From Streptomyces typhae (lineage in GTDB: Bacteria; Actinomycetota; Actinomycetes; Streptomycetales; Streptomycetaceae), in assembly GCF_009755605.1 (NCBI RefSeq), contig NZ_WPNZ01000025.1, forward strand, positions 62,001 through 126,000: a DNA stretch of 64,000 nt, in the 5' to 3' direction. The notes below the pieces were generated by a model, which worked only from the letters and a program-made list of their open reading frames with translations, was not told the origin of the DNA and did no database searches. Both the position numbers and the translations under genes were made by a program. Below, piece after piece: positions 16,268 to 27,300 of this stretch. The first letter of the stretch is position 1; each line of letters starts with the position of its first letter.

Positions 16268-16271
<4 letters not shown>
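15279..16271 (+). CDS. Oligopeptide/dipeptide ABC permease (DppB/OppB type)
   Basis: A 330-residue B-type permease starting MLAHVIRRAVQAVVVLLAIS, the normal N-terminal span, followed by an extracytoplasmic loop with cysteines (CGPKCDASQ and CDAPCLG) that is longer than usual. The EAA loop EVMHEGYVRTARGKGLSPLR is clear, as is GGAFITETVFGLSGVGKLAVDAV near the C-terminus. The four Cys in the external loop could form two disulfides. The stop overlaps the ATPase start (ATGA). It pairs with the C-type permease at 12509. Confidence 0.93.
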
Positions 16272-18022
<1,751 letters not shown>

Positions 18023-18042
18023 GCGCCCGGCACACGGCAGGA

Positions 18043-18094
18043 ACGGCGGTGCCCCGCTCCCCTCGACTCGATGCGGGGAGCGGGGCACCGCCGT
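18043..18094. terminator. Bidirectional terminator between the importer and M4 protease genes
   Basis: A perfect 20-bp stem: 18043-18062 pairs with 18075-18094 around a 12-nt loop. It lies between two convergent genes and can serve both. Confidence 0.93.
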
Positions 18095-18111
18095 GTGTGC
18101 GGGTACGGGGA

Positions 18112-20925
18112 TCAGCAGGTGCCCGCCGGGCGGGCCCGGGTCACCAGGTCCGTGTGGCCGGTCGTGCCGTCGATCCACACCACGCGCCTGCCGGTGTCGG
18201 ACGCGTGCCCGGTCTGCTCGCCGCGGTTGCAGGAGACCCGCTTCAGGCCCTTGCCGTCCAGGTCGGTCTGGACCAGCTTGGTGAGGTTGGCGTTGCTCCA
18301 GCCCTGCTGGGGCTGCCACTGGGTGAGGGTCACCGCCGACTCCGAGGCGTCCACGTTCCAGAAGTAGGAGTCCTTGGAGTCCTCGGGAACGATGTCCGTC
18401 CGACCGGTGCCGTCCAGCTTGGCGCGGCGCAGGCCCATGCGGTTGTCGTCGGCGATGTCGTCGACCAGCCAGTACAGGTACTTGCCGTTGATCGCCGGGG
18501 TGGCGATGCCGAGGTGGCCGCCCTTGGCCGGGACCAGGGTCTGCTTGCCGGACCGCACGTCCGTGATCTCCGTGGAGACCTGCTGGAAGCCGTCCTTGTC
18601 GGTGTACACCTTGGCGTAGCCGAGCTTGTCGCCGTGGATCGTGGGCAGCGCGGTGACCACGTCGTAGCGGCCGCCGTCCACGAACACCGGTTCGCGCTCG
18701 CCCGCCCGCAGATAGGCGACCCGCTGCTGGCCGTGCGGGCTCGACTCCTGCCAGGTGACGGTTCCGTTCGACACGTGCACGTTGGCGACGGACGTGCCCG
18801 CCGACCACAGCTTCCTGACCGGGCCGCCGCGCAGCGGCCGGGACAGCACCTCGACGTCGTTCGGCCCGTACGCGACCCACGCCACGGTCTTGCCGTCGGT
18901 GTCGGGGTAGACGTGGTACCGGCCGTCGTTCGGGCTGATCAGCTTCCGCTCGCCGGTGCCGTCGGTACGGCCCGCCCACACGGAGAAGGCCTCCTGGCCC
19001 TCGTCGTCGGACTTGGCCGCGGCCCACCAGCCGCCGCCCGCGCCCGCGCCGGTGTTCGGCAGGAAACCGCCGAGCCGGGTGGCGTTCAGGTCGCCGAGGA
19101 GCTTGTCGGAGTCGGCGCCGATGGCCTTCTCCCAGCCCTTGGTGATGCCGTGGGCGTCGAAGGCCCGGTGCACGGCGCGCAGCTGCGCGCCCTTGACGCC
19201 GAGCGCCTTGGCCGCCGCGACCACCGCGTTGCGGGCGTCGGTGTAGCCGTCGAGCGGGGTCAGGTACTCGGCGAGCGCCTTGTAGACGATCCGGTCGGCG
19301 AGGGTGCCGCCCAGGTCCTCACGGATGTCCCAGAGGGCACCCGAGAAGATCGTCGAGTTGAGGTGCACGCCGCCGCTGTCGGTGCCGATGGTGACGCCGA
19401 GGAAGTCCTTGGACGTGGTGCGCCCGTCACCGAGGTCGCGCAGGGCGCACTCCTCGGGCGACTTGGTGCGGCACAGGTCCTCGCCGATCAGGGCGGCCCG
19501 CGGGTCGTCCATCGGCGTCTTCGAGGCGTTCACGTCGATGGCGTTGCCGAAGTAGTCGGCGACCGCCTCGTTCAGGGCGCCGGACTGGCCGACGTAGACC
19601 AGGCCCGCGGTGTGCTCGACGACGCCGTGCGTCATCTCGTGGCCGACGACGTCCAGATCCGCGGAGAGGGTCTTGAACTCCTCGTCGCCGCCGCCGTACA
19701 CCATCTTCTGGCCGTCCCAGAAGGCGTTGACGAACGGGAAGCCGCCATCGGTCACGCCCACCAGGGAGTTGATGGCCATGCCCTTGCCGTCGAGGCTGTC
19801 GCGGCCGTGCTTCTTCTTGTAGTAGTCGTAGACCTGCCCTGCCGCCCAGTGCGCGTCCACGGCCCCCGACTCGGTGGCGTCCTTGCCGAACTCCGCGCTC
19901 CTGGAGGCGACTTCCTTGATCCCGGCGGGCCACTTGCCCGAGGCGTCGTTCGCGTCGACACCGCGCGCGTCCCAGGTGGTCAGCGCGTTCTTGCTGCCGC
20001 CCCACTGCCGGCGCCGGTCACGGAGCTGGTACGTGTCCGAGGCGGCGTCGCGGGTCAGGTCGAGGCCGACCTTCTTGCCGTCCAGCTTGACGCCGCTGCC
20101 GGTGGTGCCGGGGGAGCCGCCGTCGGCACCGGCGATGTGCTGGATCCCCGAGTACTGGAGCACCGGGAAACCGGAGGCCGCGTCGACGTACACCTCCTGC
20201 TTGACCGGGGCGCCGGTCGCCGGGTCGGAGCCGGTCACGGTGACGTGGTACGTCAGGACGCCCTCGCCCTGGGGCAGGACGACGAGGCCGTGGGAGGCGC
20301 CCGTGAGAGCGGTGCCGCCGCCGGGCTTGGACTTGGCACCGGACTTGGAGTGGGTCTTCGGGGCACCGGCGGCTCCGGGGGACAGCTTGGTCAGGCTGCC
20401 CGTGCGGTGGTCACCGGCCGCCGTCGCCTCGACGGCCCGCGCGACGGCGGTCCTCTCCGCGACCCCGGCCTTCGTGCCGACGGCCAGGCCCGTGAAGTAC
20501 TTGCCCGACGTGCCGGTGACGACCCGCTCGCCGTCCTTCTTCGCCATCCGCACCAGGTACTGGCCGCCGAGGACCGGCACACCCCGGTGCTTCTGCTGGA
20601 AGCGCACGGTCTCGTCGGCGCCGTGCCGTACCGTCTGTTCGGCCGTCAGGTCCCGCCCCGGGTCGGTGATCCGGTAGCGGTCCTTCTTGGCGGCGAGGTG
20701 GCCGCGCGCCGCGTCGGCCGGGCTGCCGGAGTCCTTGGCGGCCTCCTCGATCCCGTCGACCAGGGCCGGGGTGGCCGTGCCCCGGCCGGGGACGACATCG
20801 CTCGCCGGGTCTCCCGGAGCCGCCGGCGCGGCCTCGGCCGCCGGAACTCCGGAGGCGAGCAGTGCGGCGGCGCCGAGCAGCGCCGCGGTCCCCGATATTC
20901 GTGTCCGTCTGCGTGAGCTTCTCAT
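18112..20925 (-). CDS. Secreted M4 (thermolysin-like) metalloprotease with C-terminal propeller-like domain
   Basis: A 937-residue exported zinc protease. The ATG at 20925 follows GGAGGGG. The signal peptide is residues 1-36. An FTP/PepSY-type propeptide spans to about 300. The M4 catalytic domain follows, with HExxH at 429-433 (GHEMTHGVVEH) and the third zinc ligand Glu453 (NEAVADYFG). A VHLNSTIFSGALW block matches the thermolysin active-site His region. The last about 330 residues do not look like a P-domain or pre-peptidase C-terminal domain; repeated blade-like segments (DTDGKTVAWVAYG, NGTVTWQESSP, NGKYLYWLVDD) suggest a TolB/DPP-type beta-propeller. The gene is divergent from a HTH regulator and close to an SSI inhibitor. 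Confidence 0.9.
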   Translation of the reverse strand: MRSSRRRTRISGTAALLGAAALLASGVPAAEAAPAAPGDPASDVVPGRGTATPALVDGIEEAAKDSGSPADAARGHLAAKKDRYRITDPGRDLTAEQTVRHGADETVRFQQKHRGVPVLGGQYLVRMAKKDGERVVTGTSGKYFTGLAVGTKAGVAERTAVARAVEATAAGDHRTGSLTKLSPGAAGAPKTHSKSGAKSKPGGGTALTGASHGLVVLPQGEGVLTYHVTVTGSDPATGAPVKQEVYVDAASGFPVLQYSGIQHIAGADGGSPGTTGSGVKLDGKKVGLDLTRDAASDTYQLRDRRRQWGGSKNALTTWDARGVDANDASGKWPAGIKEVASRSAEFGKDATESGAVDAHWAAGQVYDYYKKKHGRDSLDGKGMAINSLVGVTDGGFPFVNAFWDGQKMVYGGGDEEFKTLSADLDVVGHEMTHGVVEHTAGLVYVGQSGALNEAVADYFGNAIDVNASKTPMDDPRAALIGEDLCRTKSPEECALRDLGDGRTTSKDFLGVTIGTDSGGVHLNSTIFSGALWDIREDLGGTLADRIVYKALAEYLTPLDGYTDARNAVVAAAKALGVKGAQLRAVHRAFDAHGITKGWEKAIGADSDKLLGDLNATRLGGFLPNTGAGAGGGWWAAAKSDDEGQEAFSVWAGRTDGTGERKLISPNDGRYHVYPDTDGKTVAWVAYGPNDVEVLSRPLRGGPVRKLWSAGTSVANVHVSNGTVTWQESSPHGQQRVAYLRAGEREPVFVDGGRYDVVTALPTIHGDKLGYAKVYTDKDGFQQVSTEITDVRSGKQTLVPAKGGHLGIATPAINGKYLYWLVDDIADDNRMGLRRAKLDGTGRTDIVPEDSKDSYFWNVDASESAVTLTQWQPQQGWSNANLTKLVQTDLDGKGLKRVSCNRGEQTGHASDTGRRVVWIDGTTGHTDLVTRARPAGTC

Positions 20926-21016
20926 GTTCCCCTCCACGCGCAGAGTGAGCGCACGATGTACGTGCTGTGCTCATGCAAGTCGCCGCCCTTTTGTTGATCA
21001 AGGAATAACGACTGGT

Positions 21017-21040
21017 CACAAGTGGGGCCGCACACTTGTG
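21017..21040. promoter_or_regulatory. Operator-like inverted repeat between M4 protease and HTH regulator
   Basis: CACAAGTG (21017-21024) and CACTTGTG (21033-21040) are perfect 8-bp arms with an 8-bp spacer. The dyad lies 92 bp upstream of the protease start and 32 bp upstream of the regulator start, well placed to control both. Confidence 0.6.
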
Positions 21041-21071
21041 TGCACCGTGGGGCGGGGTGAGACTTCCCGTC

Positions 21072-22127
21072 ATGACCATGGGGAGCGGCAAGGGGAGCGC
21101 GCTGCGCGACCTGGGCCTGGGGGAGGCGGACGAGCGGGTGTACGGGGCGCTGCTGCGGCGGCGGGCCCCGGCGGTGCCCGACGCCGCGCAGCTGTGCCGG
21201 GAACTGGGGCTCACCCGGGGGGAGTTGGCGCGGGCCCTGGCCCGGCTGCGGGAGCACGGGTTCACGCTCCCGGAGACCGGCGGGAGCGACGGGACCGGTG
21301 CGACCGCCGCGGCCTTACCCCGGCCGGTGCCGCCCGCGCCCGCCGTCCGGGCGCTGATCCACCGAAGACAGGCGGAACTGCACTCGCGGGCGGCGGAGCT
21401 GGAGCGGCTGCGGCGGCAGGCCGACGAGATCGCCGAGCACCTCGACCCCGCGCCCGCCGTCGTGCCCGGCGCCCTCGCGGGGGTGGAGGCGGTGAGCGGG
21501 CCGCGCGCGATCGTGCGCCACGTCGACCAGTTGCTCGCCCGCGCCGAGAAGGAGGTCCTCATCCTCGACCGGCCGCCCTACCTCAACCCGTGGGCGGTGG
21601 CGGGGGCCGACCCCGGCACCGGCATCGCGGCGCTCCTGGAACGCGGCGTCTCGGTGCGGGTGGTGCTCGCCCGGGAAGGGCTCGCGCTGCCCGGCAGGAC
21701 CCGGCTGCTCGGGCCGCTCGTGGACCGGGGGCTCGGGGTGCGGGTGGCGGCCGACGTGCCCACCAAGCTGATCGCCGTGGACGGCAGGGACGCGCTGCTG
21801 CCGCCCGCGGGCGGCGCCGATCCGACCCGTGCCGCCGTCGTCGTACGCGACACGCTGCTCCAGCACGTCCTCCGGCCGCTGTTCGAGGCGCTGTGGGAGC
21901 GGGCCCTGCCCCTCGGCGGTGGCGGTCCGCGCCTGTCCGAGGAGCACCGGGACCTGCTCGGCCTGCTCGCGGGCGGCTTCAAGGACGAGGCCATCGCGCG
22001 GCGCCTCGGCGTGCATGTGCACACCGCGCGCCGCCGCATCAGCAGGCTGCTGGACGAACTGGGCGCCGACACCCGTTTCCAGGCCGGCGCCCAGGCCGCG
22101 CTGCGGGGCTGGCTCGCGGGGTCCTAG
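21072..22127 (+). CDS. HTH transcriptional regulator with TTA codon (TrmB-like N-terminus, LuxR-type C-terminus)
   Basis: A 351-residue cytoplasmic regulator. The N-terminus (RDLGLGEADERVYGALLRR) resembles the TrmB-like winged helix, used to sense sugars or other ligands. A helical linker and a phospholipase-D-like or sensor region follow (HVDQLLARAEKEVLILDRPP). The last 70 residues have a LuxR/GerE-type helix-turn-helix (LLAGGFKDEAIARRLGVHVHTARRRISRLLDEL). Codon 82 (21315-21317) is TTA-Leu, the rare codon read by the bldA tRNA, which implies translation tied to development. It is divergent from the M4 protease and convergent with the SSI gene, so it is a candidate regulator of extracellular proteolysis. 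The ATG at 21072 has only a weak ribosome site. Confidence 0.85.
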   Translation: MTMGSGKGSALRDLGLGEADERVYGALLRRRAPAVPDAAQLCRELGLTRGELARALARLREHGFTLPETGGSDGTGATAAALPRPVPPAPAVRALIHRRQAELHSRAAELERLRRQADEIAEHLDPAPAVVPGALAGVEAVSGPRAIVRHVDQLLARAEKEVLILDRPPYLNPWAVAGADPGTGIAALLERGVSVRVVLAREGLALPGRTRLLGPLVDRGLGVRVAADVPTKLIAVDGRDALLPPAGGADPTRAAVVVRDTLLQHVLRPLFEALWERALPLGGGGPRLSEEHRDLLGLLAGGFKDEAIARRLGVHVHTARRRISRLLDELGADTRFQAGAQAALRGWLAGS

Positions 22128-22204
22128 CCCCGCGGTTCGCGGGGTCCTGGCCCCGCGGTTCGCGGGGTCCTGGCCCCGCGGTTCGCGGGACGGGAACCCG
22201 CGGT
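22114..22204. repeat. Tandem 23-bp hairpin-forming repeats at a convergent gene junction
   Basis: Three nearly identical 23-bp units start at 22114, 22137 and 22160, plus a degenerate fourth (22183-22204). Each unit is a stem-loop (GCGGGG-TCCTGG-CCCCGC). The first unit contains the regulator's stop codon. The array probably works as a strong bidirectional terminator. Confidence 0.85.
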
Positions 22205-22213
22205 CCGCGTGGC

Positions 22214-22660
22214 TCAGAAGGCGAAGACCTTCCCCTGGCCGCCCGTCAGCGCGCAGGCGTTGGCGAAGGTGTGCTCGTAGGAGACGCGGCGGCCCTCCCA
22301 CACGCCCTGGGCGGTGACCGTGATCGGCTTCCACTCCTTGGTGCAGGCGCGGTTCGACGGCGCCTTGGTCACCTTGTCGAACTTGCCGCCCACGGCGCGC
22401 AGCTCGTGGCAGGCGCCCGCCGCGTCCGGGTGGCTGCCGACCCCGCCGGAGGAACAGCCGAGCGTCACGGCGCGCTGGATGGAGGCGGTGGCGGCCTTGT
22501 CGCCGTAGCCGACGGTGAGGACCAGCTCGGAGGGCGCGTAGCCGCGTACGGAGGTGGCGGCGGCTGCGGGCGTGGCCGTGGGCACGGCGGTGGCCGCGGT
22601 GGCCAGGCCGCCGATCGCCAGAGCGGCGCCCAGCGCGATCCCCCCAGAGATGTACCGCAT
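22214..22660 (-). CDS. ssi: Subtilisin inhibitor-like (SSI family) secreted protease inhibitor
   Basis: A 148-residue secreted protein of the SSI (I16) family. The ATG at 22660 follows AAGGGAG; the signal peptide covers about the first 36 residues. The mature part has the family pattern YAPSELVLTVGYGDKA, then RAVTLGC, CHELRAVGGKFDKV, CTKEWKPITVTAQGVWEG and the end FANACALTGGQGKVFAF. Four Cys give the two conserved disulfides, and the reactive-site loop lies before the third Cys (around RACTKEW). SSI proteins dimerise and block subtilisin-like and related proteases, and some inhibit the metalloproteases that activate transglutaminase. The nearby M4 and streptogrisin genes make it a likely local brake. 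Confidence 0.95.
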   Translation of the reverse strand: MRYISGGIALGAALAIGGLATAATAVPTATPAAAATSVRGYAPSELVLTVGYGDKAATASIQRAVTLGCSSGGVGSHPDAAGACHELRAVGGKFDKVTKAPSNRACTKEWKPITVTAQGVWEGRRVSYEHTFANACALTGGQGKVFAF

Positions 22661-23041
22661 TTCGAACACTCCCTTGCTTGTCGTTTCGGATAACGAACGG
22701 AACGGACCGGAGTCTTGCCCAAGGTCACACCAAAAGCACATCGGACGCTTACTTTCGGTCGTTGATTGAAAACTGTGTGTAGTGGCGTGAAGTAATGATC
22801 CTTCACGGTCGGTCGAGGTGCGATGCACCATGTGTGACCGGCGGGAAGGGGGAATCGGGGGAAGTTTCCCCGATAGCCGGAATGTGCCATCGGCGTGTGC
22901 GGGAGTGGGGTGCGTCACCCTGGGCGGGTGCCCGGGGCGGGGGCGGAATGGCCGGATCAGCGCTTGGGTCAGTACCGCAGGCCCTCTGTCGGCGCTTCGC
23001 GCCTCGTCCTCAAACGCCGGGCGGGCCGAAATGCCTCGTCC
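22661..23041. other. Intergenic region with a dispersed Streptomyces repeat
   Basis: No gene is supported in these 381 bp. The part next to 22660 is relatively AT-rich and should hold the ssi promoter. Positions 22989-23026 carry a copy of a dispersed element (TCGGCGC-TCGCGCCTCG-type text, then CCTCAAACGCCGG) that occurs again at 35153-35190. Confidence 0.6.
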
Positions 23042-24088
23042 TCAGAGGGTGGCCCGGCTGGAACCCCCCTGGCCGGAGACGTGAGTGCCCGCGCCGGCGC
23101 GGGTCTTGCGCATTGCCGCCAGCAGCGTCACCGCCGTCCCCACCACCGCCCATGCCGACAGGACCAGGAGCGGGCCCGTCACCGCGTTGCCGCGGAAGTA
23201 GGCGATGGAGCGGGCCACCCAGGTGCCGGCTCCGGGAGGCAGGGCGGGGCCGATCGCGTTCCAGAACGGGGGGAGCATCGGGAGCGGGAAGGCGCCGCCC
23301 GCGCTCGGGTTGCCCGCGACCACGATGAGCAGCACCGCGAGGCCGATGCCGACGATGCCGGTGAGTTCCTCCAGGGCGAGGGTGACCGCGCCGACCGCGA
23401 AGGTGACGAGGGCGCCGAGGCCCCACAGGCCGATGATCGAGCCGGGCAGGGCGCCGAGGATCGGGCCGACGATGACCGCGCCGCCGAGGCCGCCCGCGAG
23501 GGCCAGCACGGCCAGGGCGCCGAGCCGGATCGCCGCGCGCTGCGGGTTGGCGGGCTGCGACCCCGCGCTGATCGACATGATCGAGGCGCACAGATAGCCG
23601 CCCACGCACCAGCCGACGACCAGGTAGAACGACGAGAGCCCGTTGAAGTCCTCGGACGAGGCGGCGGCCACGTCGACGGTCCTCGCGGTGCGCTTCTCGG
23701 CGCCCTCGGTCTTCGCGGTGATCGTCTCCAGGGCGTTGGCGAGGGCCTTGCCGCCGCCGGAGGCGACCAGGAGGGTGTCCTCCGTGCCCCGGGGGTCGAC
23801 GACCAGGGCGCCGTCGATCCTCCGGTCCATGATCTGGCGGCGGGCCTGCGCCTCGTCCTCGACCACGCGCGGGTCGAGCGGCTTCCCCGGCAGCTTCGCC
23901 AGCTTGTCCTTGGTCTGCGCGGCCGCCTCACCGGGGGCGACGACCCCGAAGGCCACGTCCTTCGGGGTCGGGCTGTGCAGCGCCCCCACGTAGGAGGCGA
24001 TGAACAGCAGTTGCAGGGCCAGGACGCCGATGACGAGCAGGGCTGCTCGTGGGGTGACGGCGCTCTTCAACTCGTCGGCGAAGGTCAT
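23042..24088 (-). CDS. DUF3533/YhgE-like polytopic membrane protein
   Basis: A 348-residue membrane protein. One N-terminal span (ALLVIGVLALQLLFIASYVG) is followed by an about 150-residue extracytoplasmic domain (from LHSPTPKDVAFGVVAPGEA). Five or so spans in the second half (SSFYLVVGWCVGGYLCAS, LGALVTFAVGAVTLALEEL, WAVVGTAVTLLAAM) complete the ABC-2/DUF3533-type topology. Relatives are called YhgE/Pip or SNG1-like and take part in export or membrane stress responses. No ATPase partner is adjacent. The ATG at 24088 precedes a cytoplasmic TFADELKSAV start. It is divergent from dnaE2. Confidence 0.7.
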   Translation of the reverse strand: MTFADELKSAVTPRAALLVIGVLALQLLFIASYVGALHSPTPKDVAFGVVAPGEAAAQTKDKLAKLPGKPLDPRVVEDEAQARRQIMDRRIDGALVVDPRGTEDTLLVASGGGKALANALETITAKTEGAEKRTARTVDVAAASSEDFNGLSSFYLVVGWCVGGYLCASIMSISAGSQPANPQRAAIRLGALAVLALAGGLGGAVIVGPILGALPGSIIGLWGLGALVTFAVGAVTLALEELTGIVGIGLAVLLIVVAGNPSAGGAFPLPMLPPFWNAIGPALPPGAGTWVARSIAYFRGNAVTGPLLVLSAWAVVGTAVTLLAAMRKTRAGAGTHVSGQGGSSRATL

Positions 24089-24131
24089 GCCTCAACGCTC
24101 CGAGGCGCCGGGGGCGCCCGCAGGCGGGGCG

Positions 24132-24179
24132 GGCCGAAAGGGTGACAGGCCGAACGGGTGACGGGCCGAACGGGTGACG
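24132..24179. repeat. Three tandem 16-bp repeats
   Basis: Units GGCCGAA(A/C)GGGTGAC(A/G) start at 24132, 24148 and 24164, upstream of the membrane-protein gene; units 2 and 3 are identical. Non-coding. Confidence 0.75.
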
Positions 24180-24243
24180 GGCCGCGCGGGCCGTACCCCG
24201 GCCGTGGTCGCCGACAGTTATCGAACATGAATCGAATGTGACA

Positions 24244-24259
24244 TCGAACGAAGGTTCGA
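24244..24259. promoter_or_regulatory. LexA (SOS) box upstream of dnaE2
   Basis: TCGAAC-GAAG-GTTCGA is a perfect palindrome matching the Gram-positive/actinobacterial LexA box (CGAAC-N4-GTTCG). It lies 71 bp upstream of the chosen dnaE2 start. It predicts LexA repression and DNA-damage induction of dnaE2 and the overlapping polymerase-like gene. Confidence 0.88.
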
Positions 24260-24314
24260 AAGTGGTCTATGGTGGGAGAGGGGACTGGCGAAGCGGAAGG
24301 TTCAGGAGGTGCGT

Positions 24315-27300
24315 GTGTCAGGGTTCACGCATCTGCACACCGTCTCCGGATTCTCCCTGCGGTACGGGGCCTCGCATCCGGAGCGCCTGGCCGAGCAGGC
24401 CTCGGAGCGGGGCATGGACGCGCTCGCGCTCACCGACCGGGACACCCTCGCGGGCACGGTCAGGTTCGCCAAGGCCTGCGAGAAGGCCGGGGTGCGGCCG
24501 CTGTTCGGTACGGAGCTCGCGGTCGAGCCACCGGCCGCCGCGGAGCAGGGCGGGCGGGACGGCCGGGGCGCGCGGCGGCGGACCCCGGTGCGCGGTGGTG
24601 CCTTCATCGACGAGTCGAGTCCCCGGGTGACCTTCCTGGCCAGGGACGGCGCCGCCGCCTGGGCCGACCTGTGCCGCCTGGTGAGCGCCGTGCACCGCGG
24701 CGGCGAAGGGCCGCCGGTGCTGCCGTGGGAGGAGTGCGCGGCCGACGGCCTGGCCGTGCTGCTCGGCCCGGCGTCCGACGTGGGCCGCGCGCTCACCGCG
24801 GGCCGCCCCGACCGGGCCGCCCGCCTCCTGGCCCCCTGGCGCGAGCGGTTCGGTGACGCGCTGCGCCTGGAAGCCGTGTGGCACGGCCGCACCGGCACCG
24901 GACCCGGCTCGCTGCGCCTGGCCGCCCGCACCGTCGGCTTCGCCGCCGAGCAGCGGCTGCGCCCGGTCCTGACCAACGCCGTCCGCTACGCCGACCCCGG
25001 CCAGGGGCCCGTCGCCGACGTCCTGGACGCCGCCCGCCGCCTCGTGCCCATCGACCCGTCGGGCCCCCTCGACACCGGCGAGCGCTGGCTGAAGGACGGG
25101 GCCGCCATGCTGGACGTCGCCGAGCGGGTGGTGGAGGCCGCCGGGTTCCGTCGCGACACCGCCCACCGGCTGCTCGAACAGACCCGGGCGACCGCCGCCG
25201 AGTGCCTGGTCGACCCCCAGGACGACATCGGCATCGGCTCCGTGCGCTTCCCCGAGCCGGGCCTGGTCGGCGCCGGGCGCCGCACCGCGCAGCGCGTCCT
25301 GGCCTCCCGGGCCGCCGCGGGCATGGTCCTGCGCGGCTACGACCGCCGCGCGGACGCCCGTACGTACTGGGAGCGGATGCATCGGGAACTGGACATCATC
25401 GCCCACCACGGATATGCGTCCTACTTCCTGACGGTAGCTCAAGTCGTGGACGACGTACGGGACTTGGGTATCCGGGTCGCGGCGCGCGGCTCCGGTGCCG
25501 GGTCCCTGGTCAACCATCTGATCGGTATCGCGCACGCGGATCCGGTCGAGCACCGGCTGCTCATGGAGCGGTTCCTGTCCACGCGGCGGCCCGTGCTTCC
25601 GGACATCGACGTCGACGTGGAGTCCGCGCGCCGCCTTGAGGTCTACCGCGCGATCATCGACCGGTTCGGCGAGGAGCGGGTGGCGACGGTCGCGATGCCC
25701 GAGACGTACCGCGTCCGGCACGCGATCAGGGACGTGGGCGCCGCCCTGTCCATGGACCCCGCCGACATCGACCGGATCGCCAAGGCCTTCCCGCACATCC
25801 GCGCCCGCGACGCCCGCGCGGCGATGGCGGAACTGCCCGAGCTGCGCGCGGTGGCGGCCGACGCGGAGCGCCACGGCAGGCTCTGGGACCTGGTCGAAGG
25901 GCTCGACGCGCTGCCGCGCGGCGTCGCCATGCACCCGTGCGGGGTGCTGCTCTCCGACGCCTCGCTGCTGCGCCGCACCCCCACCGTGCCCACCAGCGGC
26001 GAGGGCCTGCCGATGTCCCAGTTCGACAAGGACGACGTCGAGGACCTCGGGCTGCTCAAGCTCGACGTCCTCGGGGTGCGGATGCAGTCGGCGATGGCGC
26101 ACGCGGTCGCCGAGGCCGAGCGGGCGACGGGGGAGCGGATCGACCTGGACGCGATCCCGGACGGCGACGAGGCCACGTACCGGCTCATCCGCTCCACCGA
26201 GACGCTCGGCTGCTTCCAGATCGAGTCGCCGGGCCAGCGCGACCTGGTGGGCCGCCTCCAGCCCGCGGCCTTCCACGACCTGGTGGTGGACATCTCGCTG
26301 TTCCGCCCCGGGCCCGTCGCCGCCGACATGGTGCGCCCCTTCATCGAGGCCAGGCACGGCCGTGCGCCCGCCCGCTATCCGCACCCGGACCTGAGGGAAC
26401 CCCTGAAGGAGACCTATGGAGTCGTCGTCTTCCACGAGCAGGTCATCGACATCGTGCACCTGATGACCGGCTGCGGCCGCGGCGAGGCGGACCGGGTGCG
26501 GCGCGGGCTCTCCGACCCCGAGTCGCAGGGCCGCATCCGGGTCTGGTTCGCACAGGCCGCGGCCGCCAAGGGGTACGACGCCGAGACCATCGGGCGGACC
26601 TGGGAGATCGTCGAGGCCTTCGGCTCGTACGGCTTCTGCAAGGCGCACGCGGTGGCCTTCGCCGTGCCCACGTACCAGTCCGCGTGGCTGAAGGCCCATC
26701 ACCCGGCGGCGTTCTACGCGGGGCTGCTCACCCACGACCCCGGCATGTACCCCAAGCGGCTGCTGCTCGCGGACGCGCGGCGGCGCGGGGTGCCGGTGCT
26801 GCCGCTCGACGTGAACCGGTCCGCGGTCGCCCATCGCATCGAACTGGAGTCCGAATCAGGGAAGTGGGGGGTGCGGCTCGCGCTCTCCGACGTGCACGGC
26901 ATCAGCGAACCGGAGGCCGAGCGCATCGCGGCCGGACAGCCCTACGCCTCCCTGCTCGACTTCTGGGAGCGGGCCCGGCCGAGCCGCCCGCTCGCCACCC
27001 GCCTCGCGCAGGTCGGCGCCCTCGACGCGTTCGGCGCCAACCGCCGCGACCTGCAACTGCACCTCACCGAGCTGCAGCGGGGCGCCCGCGGCGCGCGCGG
27101 CCCCCAGCTCCCGCTCCCGGGCGGCCGGCGGACCGCGTCCGCGGGCCTGCCCGACCTCGACGACGCGGAGCGGCTGAGCGCCGAACTCGGGGTGCTCTCC
27201 ATGGACACGTCCCGGAACCTGATGGACGACCACCACGCCTTCCTCGACGAACTCGGCGTGACCTCCGCGCGCCGTCTGCGCTCGGCGCGCAACGGCGACA

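Noticed and set aside
18049..20916. 955-codon plus-strand frame opposite the M4 protease
   Set aside because: Shadow of the protease gene; the product has the repetitive Val/Asp/Gly/Arg composition of antisense frames and no domain.
22114..22204. Tandem repeats considered as a CRISPR array
   Set aside because: Units are contiguous with no unique spacers, each unit is a GC hairpin, and there are no cas genes.
24221..24237. Second LexA-like sequence TCGAAC-ATGA-ATCGAA
   Set aside because: The right half is not the inverse of the left, so it lacks the dyad symmetry LexA needs.
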